Program-made: the position numbers and the translations under genes
Origin: JAQUCI01 sp964553255
GTDB lineage: Bacteria; Bacillota_I; Bacilli_A; Erysipelotrichales; Erysipelotrichaceae
Length of the DNA stretch: 33,083 bases
Direction: 5' to 3'
Assembly (NCBI GenBank): GCA_964553255.1
Contig: CAZKJS010000017.1
Coordinates: 1 to 33,083, forward strand
The notes under the pieces: model-generated
What the model was told of the DNA's origin: nothing
Databases searched by the model: none
The model's input: only the letters and a program-made list of their open reading frames with translations
In this document: positions 1 through 7,126 of the stretch, piece by piece
Layout: the number at the start of each line of letters is the position of its first letter
How positions within the stretch are numbered: the stretch's first letter is position 1

Positions 1-13
1 TTTCTCAAATTAA

Positions 14-41
14 AAGTACACCCTTTTTTTAGAGTGTACTT
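14..41 (-). terminator. Rho-independent terminator downstream of the GntR gene
   Basis: An 8-bp stem (AAGTACAC at 14-21, GTGTACTT at 34-41) encloses a 12-nt loop. Read on the minus strand it is followed by TTTTAATTT, so it probably ends the GntR transcript. Confidence 0.6.
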
Positions 42-53
42 GTCATCAGTCTG

Positions 54-90
54 AGGGTGAGGTTAGCCTCACCCTTTCTTCTTCTATTTT
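54..90 (+). terminator. Rho-independent terminator for a plus-strand gene to the left
   Basis: A perfect 9-bp GC-rich stem (AGGGTGAGG at 54-62, CCTCACCCT at 67-75) with loop TTAG is followed by a T-rich tail at 75-90. The tail lies on the plus strand, so it most likely ends a transcript that enters from outside the window. It also sits directly after the GntR stop codon and may act in both directions. Confidence 0.7.
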
Positions 91-91
91 C

Positions 92-892
92 TTAGTTATC
101 ATCCACTTTTGTAGAACTAGGTATAATGGGTGAAGAAATCAGTTCTTTATGGTGAGTACCATCGCTATCATAGACCATTATTACGCCTTGTCTTATTGTA
201 TAACAATCACCAATGTAATAGTGATGAGTAATCTCAAACGGTTCGTCATTAACATTCCATCCAATTGTTTGCTTAAGTAAAGCAATATGAGATGTTCCTA
301 TTATTTTTTCTTGATAAGCATCTGGTAAACAAGCCGATATTTCGGTATAGCCATATGAACGATTAATACCGATTTTGTTTACGAATTCATTAAATGAACC
401 GTCAAGTGCTTTGATATCAATATGAGATAGAATTTTATAATTGATGTATGTGTAAGAAAGTGCTATTAGTCTATCATCGGCGAAACGCTTCCTAATAAAG
501 AAGTGTACATAATCATCTTCGTCGATGTTTAATGTGTTCATAACTTCAGGAACATCTTTACCTTTCATAATCCGATAATCAATTAGCTCTGTTTTTGGTA
601 TCATATTGGCTAAGGTAATATCGTCAGTAAAACTTTTACTTGTTTTAATAAAAGGTTTTGAGATTTTTTGCATATACTCATTTGAAATAAAAGAGCCCTT
701 GCCTTGAATTCTTGTTATATAACCCTTTACTGACAGTTCAGTTAAGGCTTTGTTTATAGTCATGCGACTAGAAGAAAAGGTTGAACAGAGATCCACTTCA
801 TTTGGTATTTGATCTCCTGGTTTTAGTTCACCACTTTTAATCTTGTTAATATAGTAATCAATAATCATTAAGTATTTTGCTTGTTTTGCCAC
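92..892 (-). CDS. GntR/HutC-family transcriptional regulator with UTRA domain
   Basis: A 266-residue DNA-binding regulator. Residues about 5-70 form a GntR winged helix (LKPGDQIPNEVDLCSTFSSS, then RMTINKALTELSVKGYITR and IQGKGSFI). The rest is a UTRA ligand-binding domain (for example DDYVHFFIRKRFADD and a closing strand near YIGDCYTIR). The start is GTG at 892, preceded by AGGTGA at 7-nt spacing. The family represses sugar, amine or amino-sugar operons and is released by a phosphorylated substrate. A perfect TTGTATATACAA palindrome overlaps its own -10 box, so autorepression is likely. Neighbours (SIS enzyme, mannose-type PTS) suggest it controls that uptake locus. The family call is firm; the effector is unknown. 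Confidence 0.9.
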   Translation of the reverse strand: MAKQAKYLMIIDYYINKIKSGELKPGDQIPNEVDLCSTFSSSRMTINKALTELSVKGYITRIQGKGSFISNEYMQKISKPFIKTSKSFTDDITLANMIPKTELIDYRIMKGKDVPEVMNTLNIDEDDYVHFFIRKRFADDRLIALSYTYINYKILSHIDIKALDGSFNEFVNKIGINRSYGYTEISACLPDAYQEKIIGTSHIALLKQTIGWNVNDEPFEITHHYYIGDCYTIRQGVIMVYDSDGTHHKELISSPIIPSSTKVDDN

Positions 893-928
893 TATTATTC
901 ACCTATTTCGTATCTTATTCATAATATT

Positions 929-957
929 ATTGTATATACAAGGAATGATAATTACAA
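929..957 (-). promoter_or_regulatory. Promoter and operator of the GntR gene
   Basis: On the minus strand, TTGTAA (957-952), a 17-bp spacer and TACAAT (934-929). The perfect 12-bp palindrome TTGTATATACAA at 930-941 overlaps the -10 box. Known GntR/HutC operators centre on GTATA-TAC cores, so this is a good autoregulatory site. Confidence 0.7.
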
Positions 958-959
958 GG

Positions 960-987
960 CAAACTCGCAGATTTGTCTGCGAGTTTG
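960..987 (-). terminator. Terminator hairpin after the SIS-domain gene
   Basis: A perfect 12-bp stem (960-971 with 976-987) and loop TTTG, starting 7 bp beyond the stop codon of the SIS gene. The downstream U-tract on the minus strand is weak (TTTGCCTTGT), so termination may be partial, allowing some read-through into the GntR gene. Confidence 0.65.
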
Positions 988-993
988 TATAGT

Positions 994-2094
994 TTATTGA
1001 TTTTTTGGATAATGAGAAGATACTGACCTGTTTTTAATAGGACTCACTTTTGTATCGATCCCAACATCTTCACAAATTAATGCACTTAATACTTGGAATG
1101 GAACTACATAAAGAATCGCGGAAAGCAAATTGTTCGTTTTTATACTGAATACTAAATCGCGATTGGTTGCATCAATTTTTTCGCTTGTAATAACAAATAT
1201 ATGCTCAGTAAATACATCACGCATATAGTTAACTACTTCCACTCCTCTTGTAAATTCTGCACCATCAGCTAAGATATAAAATGCGAAGTTATCTTTATTA
1301 TAGGCTCTTAAAGGTCCGTGTAATTGCTCTTCCATTTCATATCCTGTGCATGGTCTTGCATACGTTTCAAAAAACTTTAAACGTGCTTCAAGTGCAGTCG
1401 GATAATTCATACCATAACCTGCAATCGCTGATTTTTTCATAGTTAAGAACTCCGCTTTATTGCGATTATACCAATCAATTGATTCTTGTACAGCAATCGG
1501 AAGATCATTTGCTAAATTTTTAGCATCGTTATCTAATTTGACATATTCATTTTCGGTTATTATGCTTTTTGCTTTTGCGATTTCAAGGGCAATAATATAA
1601 AACTGATAAATTGTTCCAGTGTATCCTCTTGTCTCTGGTCCAATCTCTTCTTCTTCACAAACCAAATGACAATAAGCGTCAGTTAAAGTTTCAATAACAC
1701 TATTAAGTTGTTCTGAAACTCCAATTGTAAAGAAGCCTTCTTTTTTTGCTCTAACAACTGCTTCGCAAGTTGATATGCTATCTCCGTGCTGTGAGAAACC
1801 GATAACACAAATTTCATCATTTTTAAATGAGCCACTTGGGTTGATCATTTCATGATTCGTAAATATTGTTGGTATGCAAGCTATACCTTCAATTTTTAGT
1901 AAATTAACAAAAATGTTGCGAATAACTAATGCAACGTGATGAGAAGTCCCTGAACCTAAAAAGTAAACCTTCTTAAAATCATTCTTAACGAATAAATCAA
2001 CAAAAGGTTGAAGGTACTCGTCTCTAATATCATAAGTTTTTTTGAGAATCCTAGGAGTGTCTTTAACATGTCCTATCATTGATAATTTTTCCAT
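994..2094 (-). CDS. SIS-domain sugar-phosphate isomerase/deglycase (GlmS C-terminal/FrlB/GfrF-like)
   Basis: A 366-residue cytoplasmic enzyme with two SIS (sugar isomerase) domains. The first (about residues 30-170) carries the phosphosugar-binding stretch FLGSGTSHH and a Ser/Gln-rich loop FSQHGDS. The second (about 210-350) has LEARLKFFET and EEQLHGP. The segment EIGPETRGYTGT matches the spot where GlmS-type proteins have a Glu-Thr substrate loop. It lacks the glutaminase domain of GlmS, so it cannot take ammonia from glutamine. Related stand-alone proteins (FrlB, GfrF, AgaS) cleave or isomerise amine-linked sugar phosphates. It is divergent from a mannose-family PTS, as expected if it processes the imported 6-phosphate. 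The start ATG has GGAGG upstream (TCCG at 2103-2106 on the plus strand). The exact substrate is inference; fructoselysine/glucoselysine is only one option. Confidence 0.8.
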   Translation of the reverse strand: MEKLSMIGHVKDTPRILKKTYDIRDEYLQPFVDLFVKNDFKKVYFLGSGTSHHVALVIRNIFVNLLKIEGIACIPTIFTNHEMINPSGSFKNDEICVIGFSQHGDSISTCEAVVRAKKEGFFTIGVSEQLNSVIETLTDAYCHLVCEEEEIGPETRGYTGTIYQFYIIALEIAKAKSIITENEYVKLDNDAKNLANDLPIAVQESIDWYNRNKAEFLTMKKSAIAGYGMNYPTALEARLKFFETYARPCTGYEMEEQLHGPLRAYNKDNFAFYILADGAEFTRGVEVVNYMRDVFTEHIFVITSEKIDATNRDLVFSIKTNNLLSAILYVVPFQVLSALICEDVGIDTKVSPIKNRSVSSHYPKNQ

Positions 2095-2129
2095 AATTTG
2101 CCTCCGTTTTATTTGATGTTATATAAATA

Positions 2130-2141
2130 TTAATAGCGCAT
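2130..2141. repeat. 12-bp direct repeat TTAATAGCGCAT, copy 1
   Basis: TTAATAGCGCAT occurs here in the leader/promoter side of the SIS gene and again, exactly and in the same orientation, at 2340-2351 in the leader of the PTS operon. A shared 12-mer within a 280-bp divergent intergenic region may be a regulator site; none is recognised. Confidence 0.45.
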
Positions 2142-2180
2142 CACCATGATAGCATATATTAAGATGGTTTGTAAACACGA

Positions 2181-2192
2181 AAATATATACAA
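2181..2192. promoter_or_regulatory. Possible GntR operator (imperfect)
   Basis: AAATATATACAA here, read on the minus strand as TTGTATATATTT, matches 9 of 12 positions of the perfect palindrome at 930-941. It lies upstream of the SIS gene. No clear -35/-10 pair could be fixed next to it. Confidence 0.4.
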
Positions 2193-2300
2193 AATAACAT
2201 TTTAATAAGAAATGATTAGGATAATTGATTAAGTAATGAGTGAATAAATTCGAATTATCATCAAAAAATAAAAGTTGAATGAATAAATATATATTTACTA

Positions 2301-2341
2301 TTGCTAATATCGTAAGTTATGCTTATAATATGTATATAGTT
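2301..2341 (+). promoter_or_regulatory. Promoter of the PTS operon with overlapping GntR-like site
   Basis: TTGCTA (2301-2306), a 17-bp spacer and TATAAT (2324-2329). Directly after it, ATGTATATAGTT (2330-2341) shares 8 of 12 positions with the GntR palindrome at 930-941. It covers the expected transcription start, a classic repressor position. Confidence 0.65.
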
Positions 2342-2351
2342 AATAGCGCAT
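2340..2351. repeat. 12-bp direct repeat TTAATAGCGCAT, copy 2
   Basis: Exact second copy of the 12-mer at 2130-2141, located between the PTS promoter and the EIIA ribosome binding site. Confidence 0.45.
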
Positions 2352-2373
2352 AATCAGTAAAGGGGATGAATGA

Positions 2374-2769
2374 ATGAATCATATTGTACTAGCTTCGCAT
2401 AGTAAAATGGCAGAAGGAATAGCTGAAACTGTAAAGTTTTTTTTACCAAGTTCGAAATTGACTGTTCTTGAGCAAACGTTAAATGATAATAGTCTTGAGC
2501 GAAGAATGATCAATGTTTTAGAAACAAATGCAGATAAAAACATTATTGTCTTTACAGATCTTTATGGGGGTTCGGTTAATCAAGCTTTTTTTCAGCAACT
2601 TAATAACTACAGATTTCATTTAGTTACAGGAATGAACTTGGCATTGATATTAGAATGCGCAATGATGAATGATGATGTTAATGAGGATTCTTTACGAGAC
2701 ATTATTATTGAAGCGAGAAATCAAATAAGTTACATGAATGATCTTTTTAAAACTATTACTGATAATTGA
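2374..2769 (+). CDS. PTS mannose-family transporter subunit EIIA
   Basis: A 131-residue cytoplasmic phosphocarrier that takes a phosphate from HPr and hands it to EIIB. The N-terminus reads MNHIVLASHSKMAEGIAET; His9 in ASHSxxAEG is the expected phosphorylated residue. FTDLYGGSVNQAF matches the conserved D-L-x-G-G-S/T-P/V-x-N stretch of the fold. The start is ATG 2374 behind AAAGGGG (2359-2365). It is the first gene of a four-subunit PTS operon. The stop TGA overlaps the Shine-Dalgarno region of the next gene, so translation is probably coupled. Length and motifs are normal for the family. Confidence 0.92.
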   Translation: MNHIVLASHSKMAEGIAETVKFFLPSSKLTVLEQTLNDNSLERRMINVLETNADKNIIVFTDLYGGSVNQAFFQQLNNYRFHLVTGMNLALILECAMMNDDVNEDSLRDIIIEARNQISYMNDLFKTITDN

Positions 2770-2783
2770 AAGGAGGAGATGTT

Positions 2784-3284
2784 TTGATTAGTTTGTTAAG
2801 AGTAGATGGTCGACTTATTCATGGAATGATTACTGTACCGTGGTGTGGAGCATTGAAACCAGACTGTTTAATTGTTGTCAATGATAAAGCAGCGAATGAT
2901 CCAGTTCATACAATGACATTGAAACTGGCTAAACCAGCTAATGTTGATGTTTTTATTTGGACTCATGAAAAAGCATACGATAGACTTAACGGACCAAAAT
3001 TTAAGAATCGAAAGTGTTTTATTACTTGTGCAACAATAGCTGATGCAGAAAAACTAGTTAATAATGTATCTGATATCACAAAGTTAAATATTGGGCCAGA
3101 AGTTGACGAAAAAGGTGGAAGAATAACAGAGGGAAAAGAGAATTTTCATAATGTATACATATCTAAAGATGGTTATGAAATTCTGAAAAGGATACACAAT
3201 AAAGGTGTAGAGATATTCGCTCAAGTAACACCCATGGTAGAGAGAGTAGATTTTACTGAAATTGCAAACAGATTTGAAAAATAA
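2784..3284 (+). CDS. PTS mannose-family transporter subunit EIIB (TTG start)
   Basis: A 166-residue cytoplasmic subunit that phosphorylates the incoming sugar. The start MISLLRVDGRLIHGM is typical; His13 in RLIHG is the phosphorylated residue. I chose TTG at 2784 because AAGGAGGAG (2770-2778) lies at correct distance before it. A longer frame from TTG at 2766 would place that ribosome binding site inside the coding region and add six residues that EIIB proteins do not have. Later conserved parts include NDKAANDPVHTMTLKLAKP and a C-terminal TPMVERVDF segment. Overall length equals that of LevE/ManX-type EIIB domains. The non-ATG start may lower its translation relative to EIIA. Confidence 0.9.
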   Translation: MISLLRVDGRLIHGMITVPWCGALKPDCLIVVNDKAANDPVHTMTLKLAKPANVDVFIWTHEKAYDRLNGPKFKNRKCFITCATIADAEKLVNNVSDITKLNIGPEVDEKGGRITEGKENFHNVYISKDGYEILKRIHNKGVEIFAQVTPMVERVDFTEIANRFEK

Positions 3285-3296
3285 GGAGGAAAAATC

Positions 3297-4040
3297 ATGT
3301 TATTAAATGCAATATTAGTGGGTTTAGTTGCTGGTTATGGCAGAATTGAACAGTCATGGTTCGGACAGCAAATGATAGCAAGACCCATTTGGTTATGTAC
3401 ATTGGTTGGTTTAGTTCTTGGTGATTTTAAAACGGGTATAATAATTGGTGGCACACTAGAACTTATTTGGGCAGGTGTTGTACAAGTCGGAGCAACTCCA
3501 ACTGAAGTAGTTAGTGGTAGTGTTTTAGCAGCTGCTTTATGCATTCAAAGTGGCTTAAGTGTAGAAGAAGCTGTTGTTATTGCCATTCCTGTTGCAACAT
3601 TAGCAGGTGTAATGAATACTATGATAACATCTTTGAACACAGTATTATGGTCTCCAGTAACAAATAAAGCAGTTGAAGATGGTAATGCCAAAACAATTTG
3701 GTTCACTGGAATCGCTGGTGGATTAGTGTATTTCATTGTATATTTTGTGATTATTGCATTAGCGTTTATGGCAGGCTCTGCTGCTATTCAAACATTTATC
3801 GATAAAATACCTATGTTAGTTCGCAATGGTTTAACTAATGCTAGTAGATTACTACCTGCAATAGGTGTTGCTGTATTACTAAAATTCACATTTGATATGA
3901 AATATGCAGGGTTCTTTGCTTTAGGATTTGTGTTAGCTGCGTATTTAGGTTTAGGAAGTATGGCACTAGCACTGATTGGTGGTATTAGTGCGTTTATATA
4001 CTACCAACTAAAACCAAATAGAGTTGAGGAGGAAGACTAA
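3297..4040 (+). CDS. PTS mannose-family transporter subunit EIIC
   Basis: A 247-residue integral membrane protein that forms the sugar channel together with EIID. Several hydrophobic spans are visible (near residues 1-20, 30-60, 70-105, 135-165, 180-200, 205-240). Family features include GTLELIWAGVVQVGA (compare G-x-x-E-L-x-W-x-G in EIIC of this class) and PDTEVVSGS-like PTEVVSGS. ATG 3297 follows AAGGAGG by a normal spacing, 12 bp after the EIIB stop. Sorbose/mannose-type EIIC proteins are usually about 250-270 residues, so this is full length. Confidence 0.92.
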   Translation: MLLNAILVGLVAGYGRIEQSWFGQQMIARPIWLCTLVGLVLGDFKTGIIIGGTLELIWAGVVQVGATPTEVVSGSVLAAALCIQSGLSVEEAVVIAIPVATLAGVMNTMITSLNTVLWSPVTNKAVEDGNAKTIWFTGIAGGLVYFIVYFVIIALAFMAGSAAIQTFIDKIPMLVRNGLTNASRLLPAIGVAVLLKFTFDMKYAGFFALGFVLAAYLGLGSMALALIGGISAFIYYQLKPNRVEEED

Positions 4041-4041
4041 T

Positions 4042-4857
4042 ATGAGTGAGAAGAAACTAGATAAAAATTTATTAACAAAAGTCTTTTGGCGATCATATCA
4101 AGCTTTAGGTTGCTATTCCTATGATAAACAACAAGGTATTGCTTACATGAGAGCATTACTTCCAGTATTAGAGAAACTTTACCCAGATCAAGAAGACTAC
4201 AAAGATGCCTTAAAAAGACATAACTCAATGTTTAATACTACCTGCGCATTTGTTCCTTTTTGCTTAGGAATTACTTGTGCTCAAGAAGAAGAATTTGCAA
4301 ACTCTGAGAAGGGTTCGATGACACCCGAAAGCATTCAAAGTGTGAAAATTGCATTAATGGGACCTCTTGCAGGGATTGGTGATTCTTTTTTCTGGGGAAC
4401 ATTTAGGGTAATAGGTGTTGGTATTGGTGCACCGATGGCAGCTGCTGGCAATTTTGTTGGTGTCATTCTGTATTTGCTAATTAATTTAATCCCATCAACA
4501 CTAACTCGTTGGTACGGATTTTGGTTAGGTTATAAGGGTGGAACGAATTTCTTGTTTAAAATGCAACAAGACGGAACACTTGATAAATTGACAGAAGCAG
4601 CTAAAATTCTCGCTTTAACTGTAATTGGTGGTTTAGTAGTTTCAAATGTTCGTGTACCTGTTGCGATGGTCATTCAAATGGGTGGTGGATCATTAGATGT
4701 TGCTGCTACGTTGAATGGTATAATGCCTAATTTATTACCATTATTGCTTAGTATATACGTTTATCACTTGATTCAAAAAGGGATGAAGATTAACACTATC
4801 ACCTATGTAATATTAATAGTTGGAATACTGCTTACTGCAATCGGCTTTTTCGGATAG
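4042..4857 (+). CDS. PTS mannose-family transporter subunit EIID
   Basis: A 271-residue membrane partner of EIIC. The N-terminus MSEKKLDKNLLTKVFWRSY fits EIID proteins (L-T-K-x-D-L-x-x-x-F-x-R-S). The central stretch SVKIALMGPLAGIGDSFFWGT is the family hallmark (M-G-P-L-A-G-I-G-D-S). The C-terminal half holds several hydrophobic segments. I chose ATG 4042 because GAGGAGGA (4026-4033) stands 8 bp before it. A TTG start at 4024 would overlap the EIIC reading frame and lacks its own ribosome site. The EIIC stop ends 1 bp before this ATG, so coupling is likely. Confidence 0.93.
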   Translation: MSEKKLDKNLLTKVFWRSYQALGCYSYDKQQGIAYMRALLPVLEKLYPDQEDYKDALKRHNSMFNTTCAFVPFCLGITCAQEEEFANSEKGSMTPESIQSVKIALMGPLAGIGDSFFWGTFRVIGVGIGAPMAAAGNFVGVILYLLINLIPSTLTRWYGFWLGYKGGTNFLFKMQQDGTLDKLTEAAKILALTVIGGLVVSNVRVPVAMVIQMGGGSLDVAATLNGIMPNLLPLLLSIYVYHLIQKGMKINTITYVILIVGILLTAIGFFG

Positions 4858-4863
4858 AATCAG

Positions 4864-4890
4864 AGAAGAGTGTATCAACACTCTTCTTTC
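4864..4890 (+). terminator. Hairpin terminator/attenuator inside the PTS operon
   Basis: A perfect 10-bp stem (AGAAGAGTGT at 4864-4873, ACACTCTTCT at 4878-4887) with loop ATCA and a T-rich tail (TTTC then TTTA). It begins 7 bp after the EIID stop and ends before the ribosome site of the next gene. The two following genes are probably made at lower level by read-through. Confidence 0.7.
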
Positions 4891-4905
4891 TTTAGGAGAC
4901 TAACT

Positions 4906-5577
4906 ATGGATATTAAAATTATTCTTGTGTTGATGTTTTTAAGCATATTTTTAGTAGGATTTCAAAAAAAGAAAATTACAGAGTTCTTTTTATTAGATTT
5001 GCATAAAACATATAAAGAAAATACTGATATGTTTTTTGATAAGATAGATAGTTTTGTTGGGCGATTAATTTTACCAACGTTTACTCGTGAACTTATGAAA
5101 TTGAATCACTATATAAAAGTAAACGATAAGAAAGAAGTAGATATAATATCTGAAATGATACGCAAGATGAAATTGAGATATATTGATAATTTAGCATTAT
5201 CACAGAAGCTTTTTGCTTATTATCTTGAGAACGAATATTATGTTCAAGCTGAAAAGAATTATAAAATCATGAAAAAGATAACAAAAAATAGTAGAGATAT
5301 ACAAACGCAAATATTGCTTTACGATATGAGTTTAGCATACGATGTACTTGCGAACAAAAATGTAAATAGAATAACTGAATTGACAGAATTGATCAATGAT
5401 GTTAAAGATAATGAGATGAGATCAATTTACTATTATCGATTAGCGATTTTGTATAAAGTTGAGGGCGACTATAATAGATATATATCATCTTTGCAAAAAG
5501 CAAAAGAACTTACTAGTAATTATGCTAGTAAAATGAAGATAGCACAGATTATTAAAGAGGAAGAATATGATAAATAA
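4906..5577 (+). CDS. Membrane-anchored helical-repeat (TPR-like) protein of unknown function
   Basis: A 223-residue protein that I do not recognise by name. One N-terminal hydrophobic segment (IKIILVLMFLSIFLVGF, about residues 3-19) is followed by KKK, predicting a single membrane anchor with the remainder in the cytoplasm. The rest is strongly helical with TPR-like pairs, for example LFAYYLENEYYVQAEKNYK, YDMSLAYDVLANKN and YYRLAILYKVEGDYNRYISS. Such repeats usually bind protein partners. Start ATG 4906 follows AGGAGA (4894-4899). It lies between the PTS genes and a HAD phosphatase with which it overlaps by 11 bp, so it is translated together with that enzyme. A link to PTS regulation is only a guess. 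Confidence 0.6.
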   Translation: MDIKIILVLMFLSIFLVGFQKKKITEFFLLDLHKTYKENTDMFFDKIDSFVGRLILPTFTRELMKLNHYIKVNDKKEVDIISEMIRKMKLRYIDNLALSQKLFAYYLENEYYVQAEKNYKIMKKITKNSRDIQTQILLYDMSLAYDVLANKNVNRITELTELINDVKDNEMRSIYYYRLAILYKVEGDYNRYISSLQKAKELTSNYASKMKIAQIIKEEEYDK

Positions 5578-6232
5578 GATAAAAGCAGTTCTATTTGATC
5601 TGGATGGTGTGTTAGTTAACTCAGAAGTTGTAAAGCATTTAGTTATCAAAGATTTCATTGATGAAAAGGGCTATGACATCGATCATCGACTCTTTTTTTC
5701 ATTGATAGGATCTCACAGTTCACTCAATACCTGGGATGAGATCTTTGATCAAATTGATGATAACATTGTTGATCAAAAGACATTTTTAAATGAGTTTGCT
5801 TTGTATAGTAAATCAATCATAGCTGGTATTGATTTTGGTAAGTATAAGATGCCGTATATTGAAAAAGTGCTTGAGTTGTTTAAGAAAAGCGGTATTAAGT
5901 TAGCTTGTGCATCAAGTAGTAGTATCGAGTATATCTATCGATTGCTTGATCAATGCATGATCAAAGAGTATTTTGATGTAATTGTTACAGGAGATGATTT
6001 TAGCTTGAGTAAGCCTGATCCAGAAATATACTTGCATTGTGCTGATAAATTAAGAGTTAACCCAAATGAATGTATGGTCATTGAAGATTCACCTTATGGT
6101 ATTATGGCAGCTAAAGCTGCTGGTATGCCGGTTGTGGCATATAAGGAAGATTATTTTGGTTTAGATCAATCGCAAGCTGACTACAAAATATCTTGTTATT
6201 TAGAATTGATCGATCTTTTTCAACAAAAATGA
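5567..6232 (+). CDS. HAD-superfamily phosphatase/phosphomutase (beta-PGM-like)
   Basis: A 221-residue cytoplasmic enzyme of the HAD superfamily. Motif I is FDLDGVLVNSE with nucleophile Asp11 and acid/base Asp13. A helical cap follows (about 18-85). Motif II is the CASSSS region, motif III the Lys in LSKPDPEIY, and motif IV IEDSPYGIMAA. This profile fits beta-phosphoglucomutase-like phosphatases acting on small sugar phosphates. The ATG lies inside the preceding gene (11-bp overlap) behind AGAGGAAG. Its place at the end of a PTS operon suggests removal of accumulated sugar phosphate or a step in its catabolism. Substrate is unknown. Confidence 0.85.
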   Translation: MINKIKAVLFDLDGVLVNSEVVKHLVIKDFIDEKGYDIDHRLFFSLIGSHSSLNTWDEIFDQIDDNIVDQKTFLNEFALYSKSIIAGIDFGKYKMPYIEKVLELFKKSGIKLACASSSSIEYIYRLLDQCMIKEYFDVIVTGDDFSLSKPDPEIYLHCADKLRVNPNECMVIEDSPYGIMAAKAAGMPVVAYKEDYFGLDQSQADYKISCYLELIDLFQQK

Positions 6233-7024
6233 TTACTCAATACTGATCTCACATATTAAGACATCATACTCAAAATCACTTTTAGCTCTTGGTTGTAGTT
6301 GACTGAAAAAGACATCGCCTTTAACGATAAAGCCGTTATCGTTGATGATCGCAAAAATATCATTTAAGTGTTCCCTTAACAAAGGAACTTCTTTTTTCTT
6401 TTCAATCCATGTTCTTAGAACTTTTCTTTTAGGAATTACCTCATAAGTCCGGTTAATCCCTTTAAGCTCACTATATGCCATAATACCAATATCATTAGGA
6501 TAAATAGTTATGTTTTGATCAATGAAGAGTTCTTTTTTAATACGGAAATAATATGAATATATAGGATAATCATCATATATTTCAGAAATAGGATTATCAA
6601 TATCAATCTCATCATATTCACTTAAATTTGATGGATAGATAATAATTGGTTGCCGTTGATAAATGTGATATTTTATGTCATTTTGATATTCGTTAAGTGT
6701 TTGTAACATTTGTGATGATACTTCAATACGCTTATCAATGAAATGACGCTCATGTTTTAGTTTTTCAACATGGGCTTTTAATTGATCAACACCTTTATTC
6801 ATGCGATGTTCGCAAAACATCGCTTGACATGTTTTTAAGCTGATACCAAGATTAGTATAAATCTTTATCATGATGATCGTTTTACAATCTTCAAAAGTAT
6901 ATAAACGATAATTGTTATTGGGATCGCGCTTGGGATTTAATAATCCCATTTTCTCATAAAAACGAATCATATCAGTTGAAACGCCGACCGCTCTTGATAT
7001 TTGTTTGATAGTATATAAATGCAT
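6233..7024 (-). CDS. MerR-family transcriptional regulator
   Basis: A 263-residue regulator. The N-terminal MerR winged helix is clear: YTIKQISRAVGVSTDMIRFYE, then KMGLLNPKRDPNNNYRLY and FEDCKTIIMIKIY. A coiled-coil linker follows at about 75-115 (KLKHERHFIDKRIEV). The remaining 150 residues look like an effector-binding domain with aromatic-rich strands. There is no C-terminal cysteine cluster, so an organic ligand is likelier than a metal. Start ATG 7024 has AGAGGTGA upstream. Its stop directly abuts the HAD gene stop (convergent, no gap). It diverges from the flavin reductase gene, whose promoter has the 19-bp spacer typical of MerR activation, so that gene is the probable target. Confidence 0.88.
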   Translation of the reverse strand: MHLYTIKQISRAVGVSTDMIRFYEKMGLLNPKRDPNNNYRLYTFEDCKTIIMIKIYTNLGISLKTCQAMFCEHRMNKGVDQLKAHVEKLKHERHFIDKRIEVSSQMLQTLNEYQNDIKYHIYQRQPIIIYPSNLSEYDEIDIDNPISEIYDDYPIYSYYFRIKKELFIDQNITIYPNDIGIMAYSELKGINRTYEVIPKRKVLRTWIEKKKEVPLLREHLNDIFAIINDNGFIVKGDVFFSQLQPRAKSDFEYDVLICEISIE

Positions 7025-7058
7025 AATTCACCTCTGTGAATATTTTAGCATTTTCTTC

Positions 7059-7089
7059 TTTACATTGGAATAGTTCCAACCTTTATACT
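7059..7089 (+). promoter_or_regulatory. MerR-type promoter with 19-bp spacer and operator
   Basis: TTTACA (7059-7064), a 19-bp spacer (7065-7083) and TATACT (7084-7089). The spacer contains the perfect inverted repeat TTGGAA-TAG-TTCCAA at 7065-7079. Over-long 19-20 bp spacers holding a dyad are the established signature of MerR-activated promoters, where the protein twists DNA to realign the boxes. It drives the gene at 7127. Confidence 0.88.
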
Positions 7090-7126
7090 GAAAGAGATTG
7101 ATAAAACAATCACAAAGGAGGACAGA

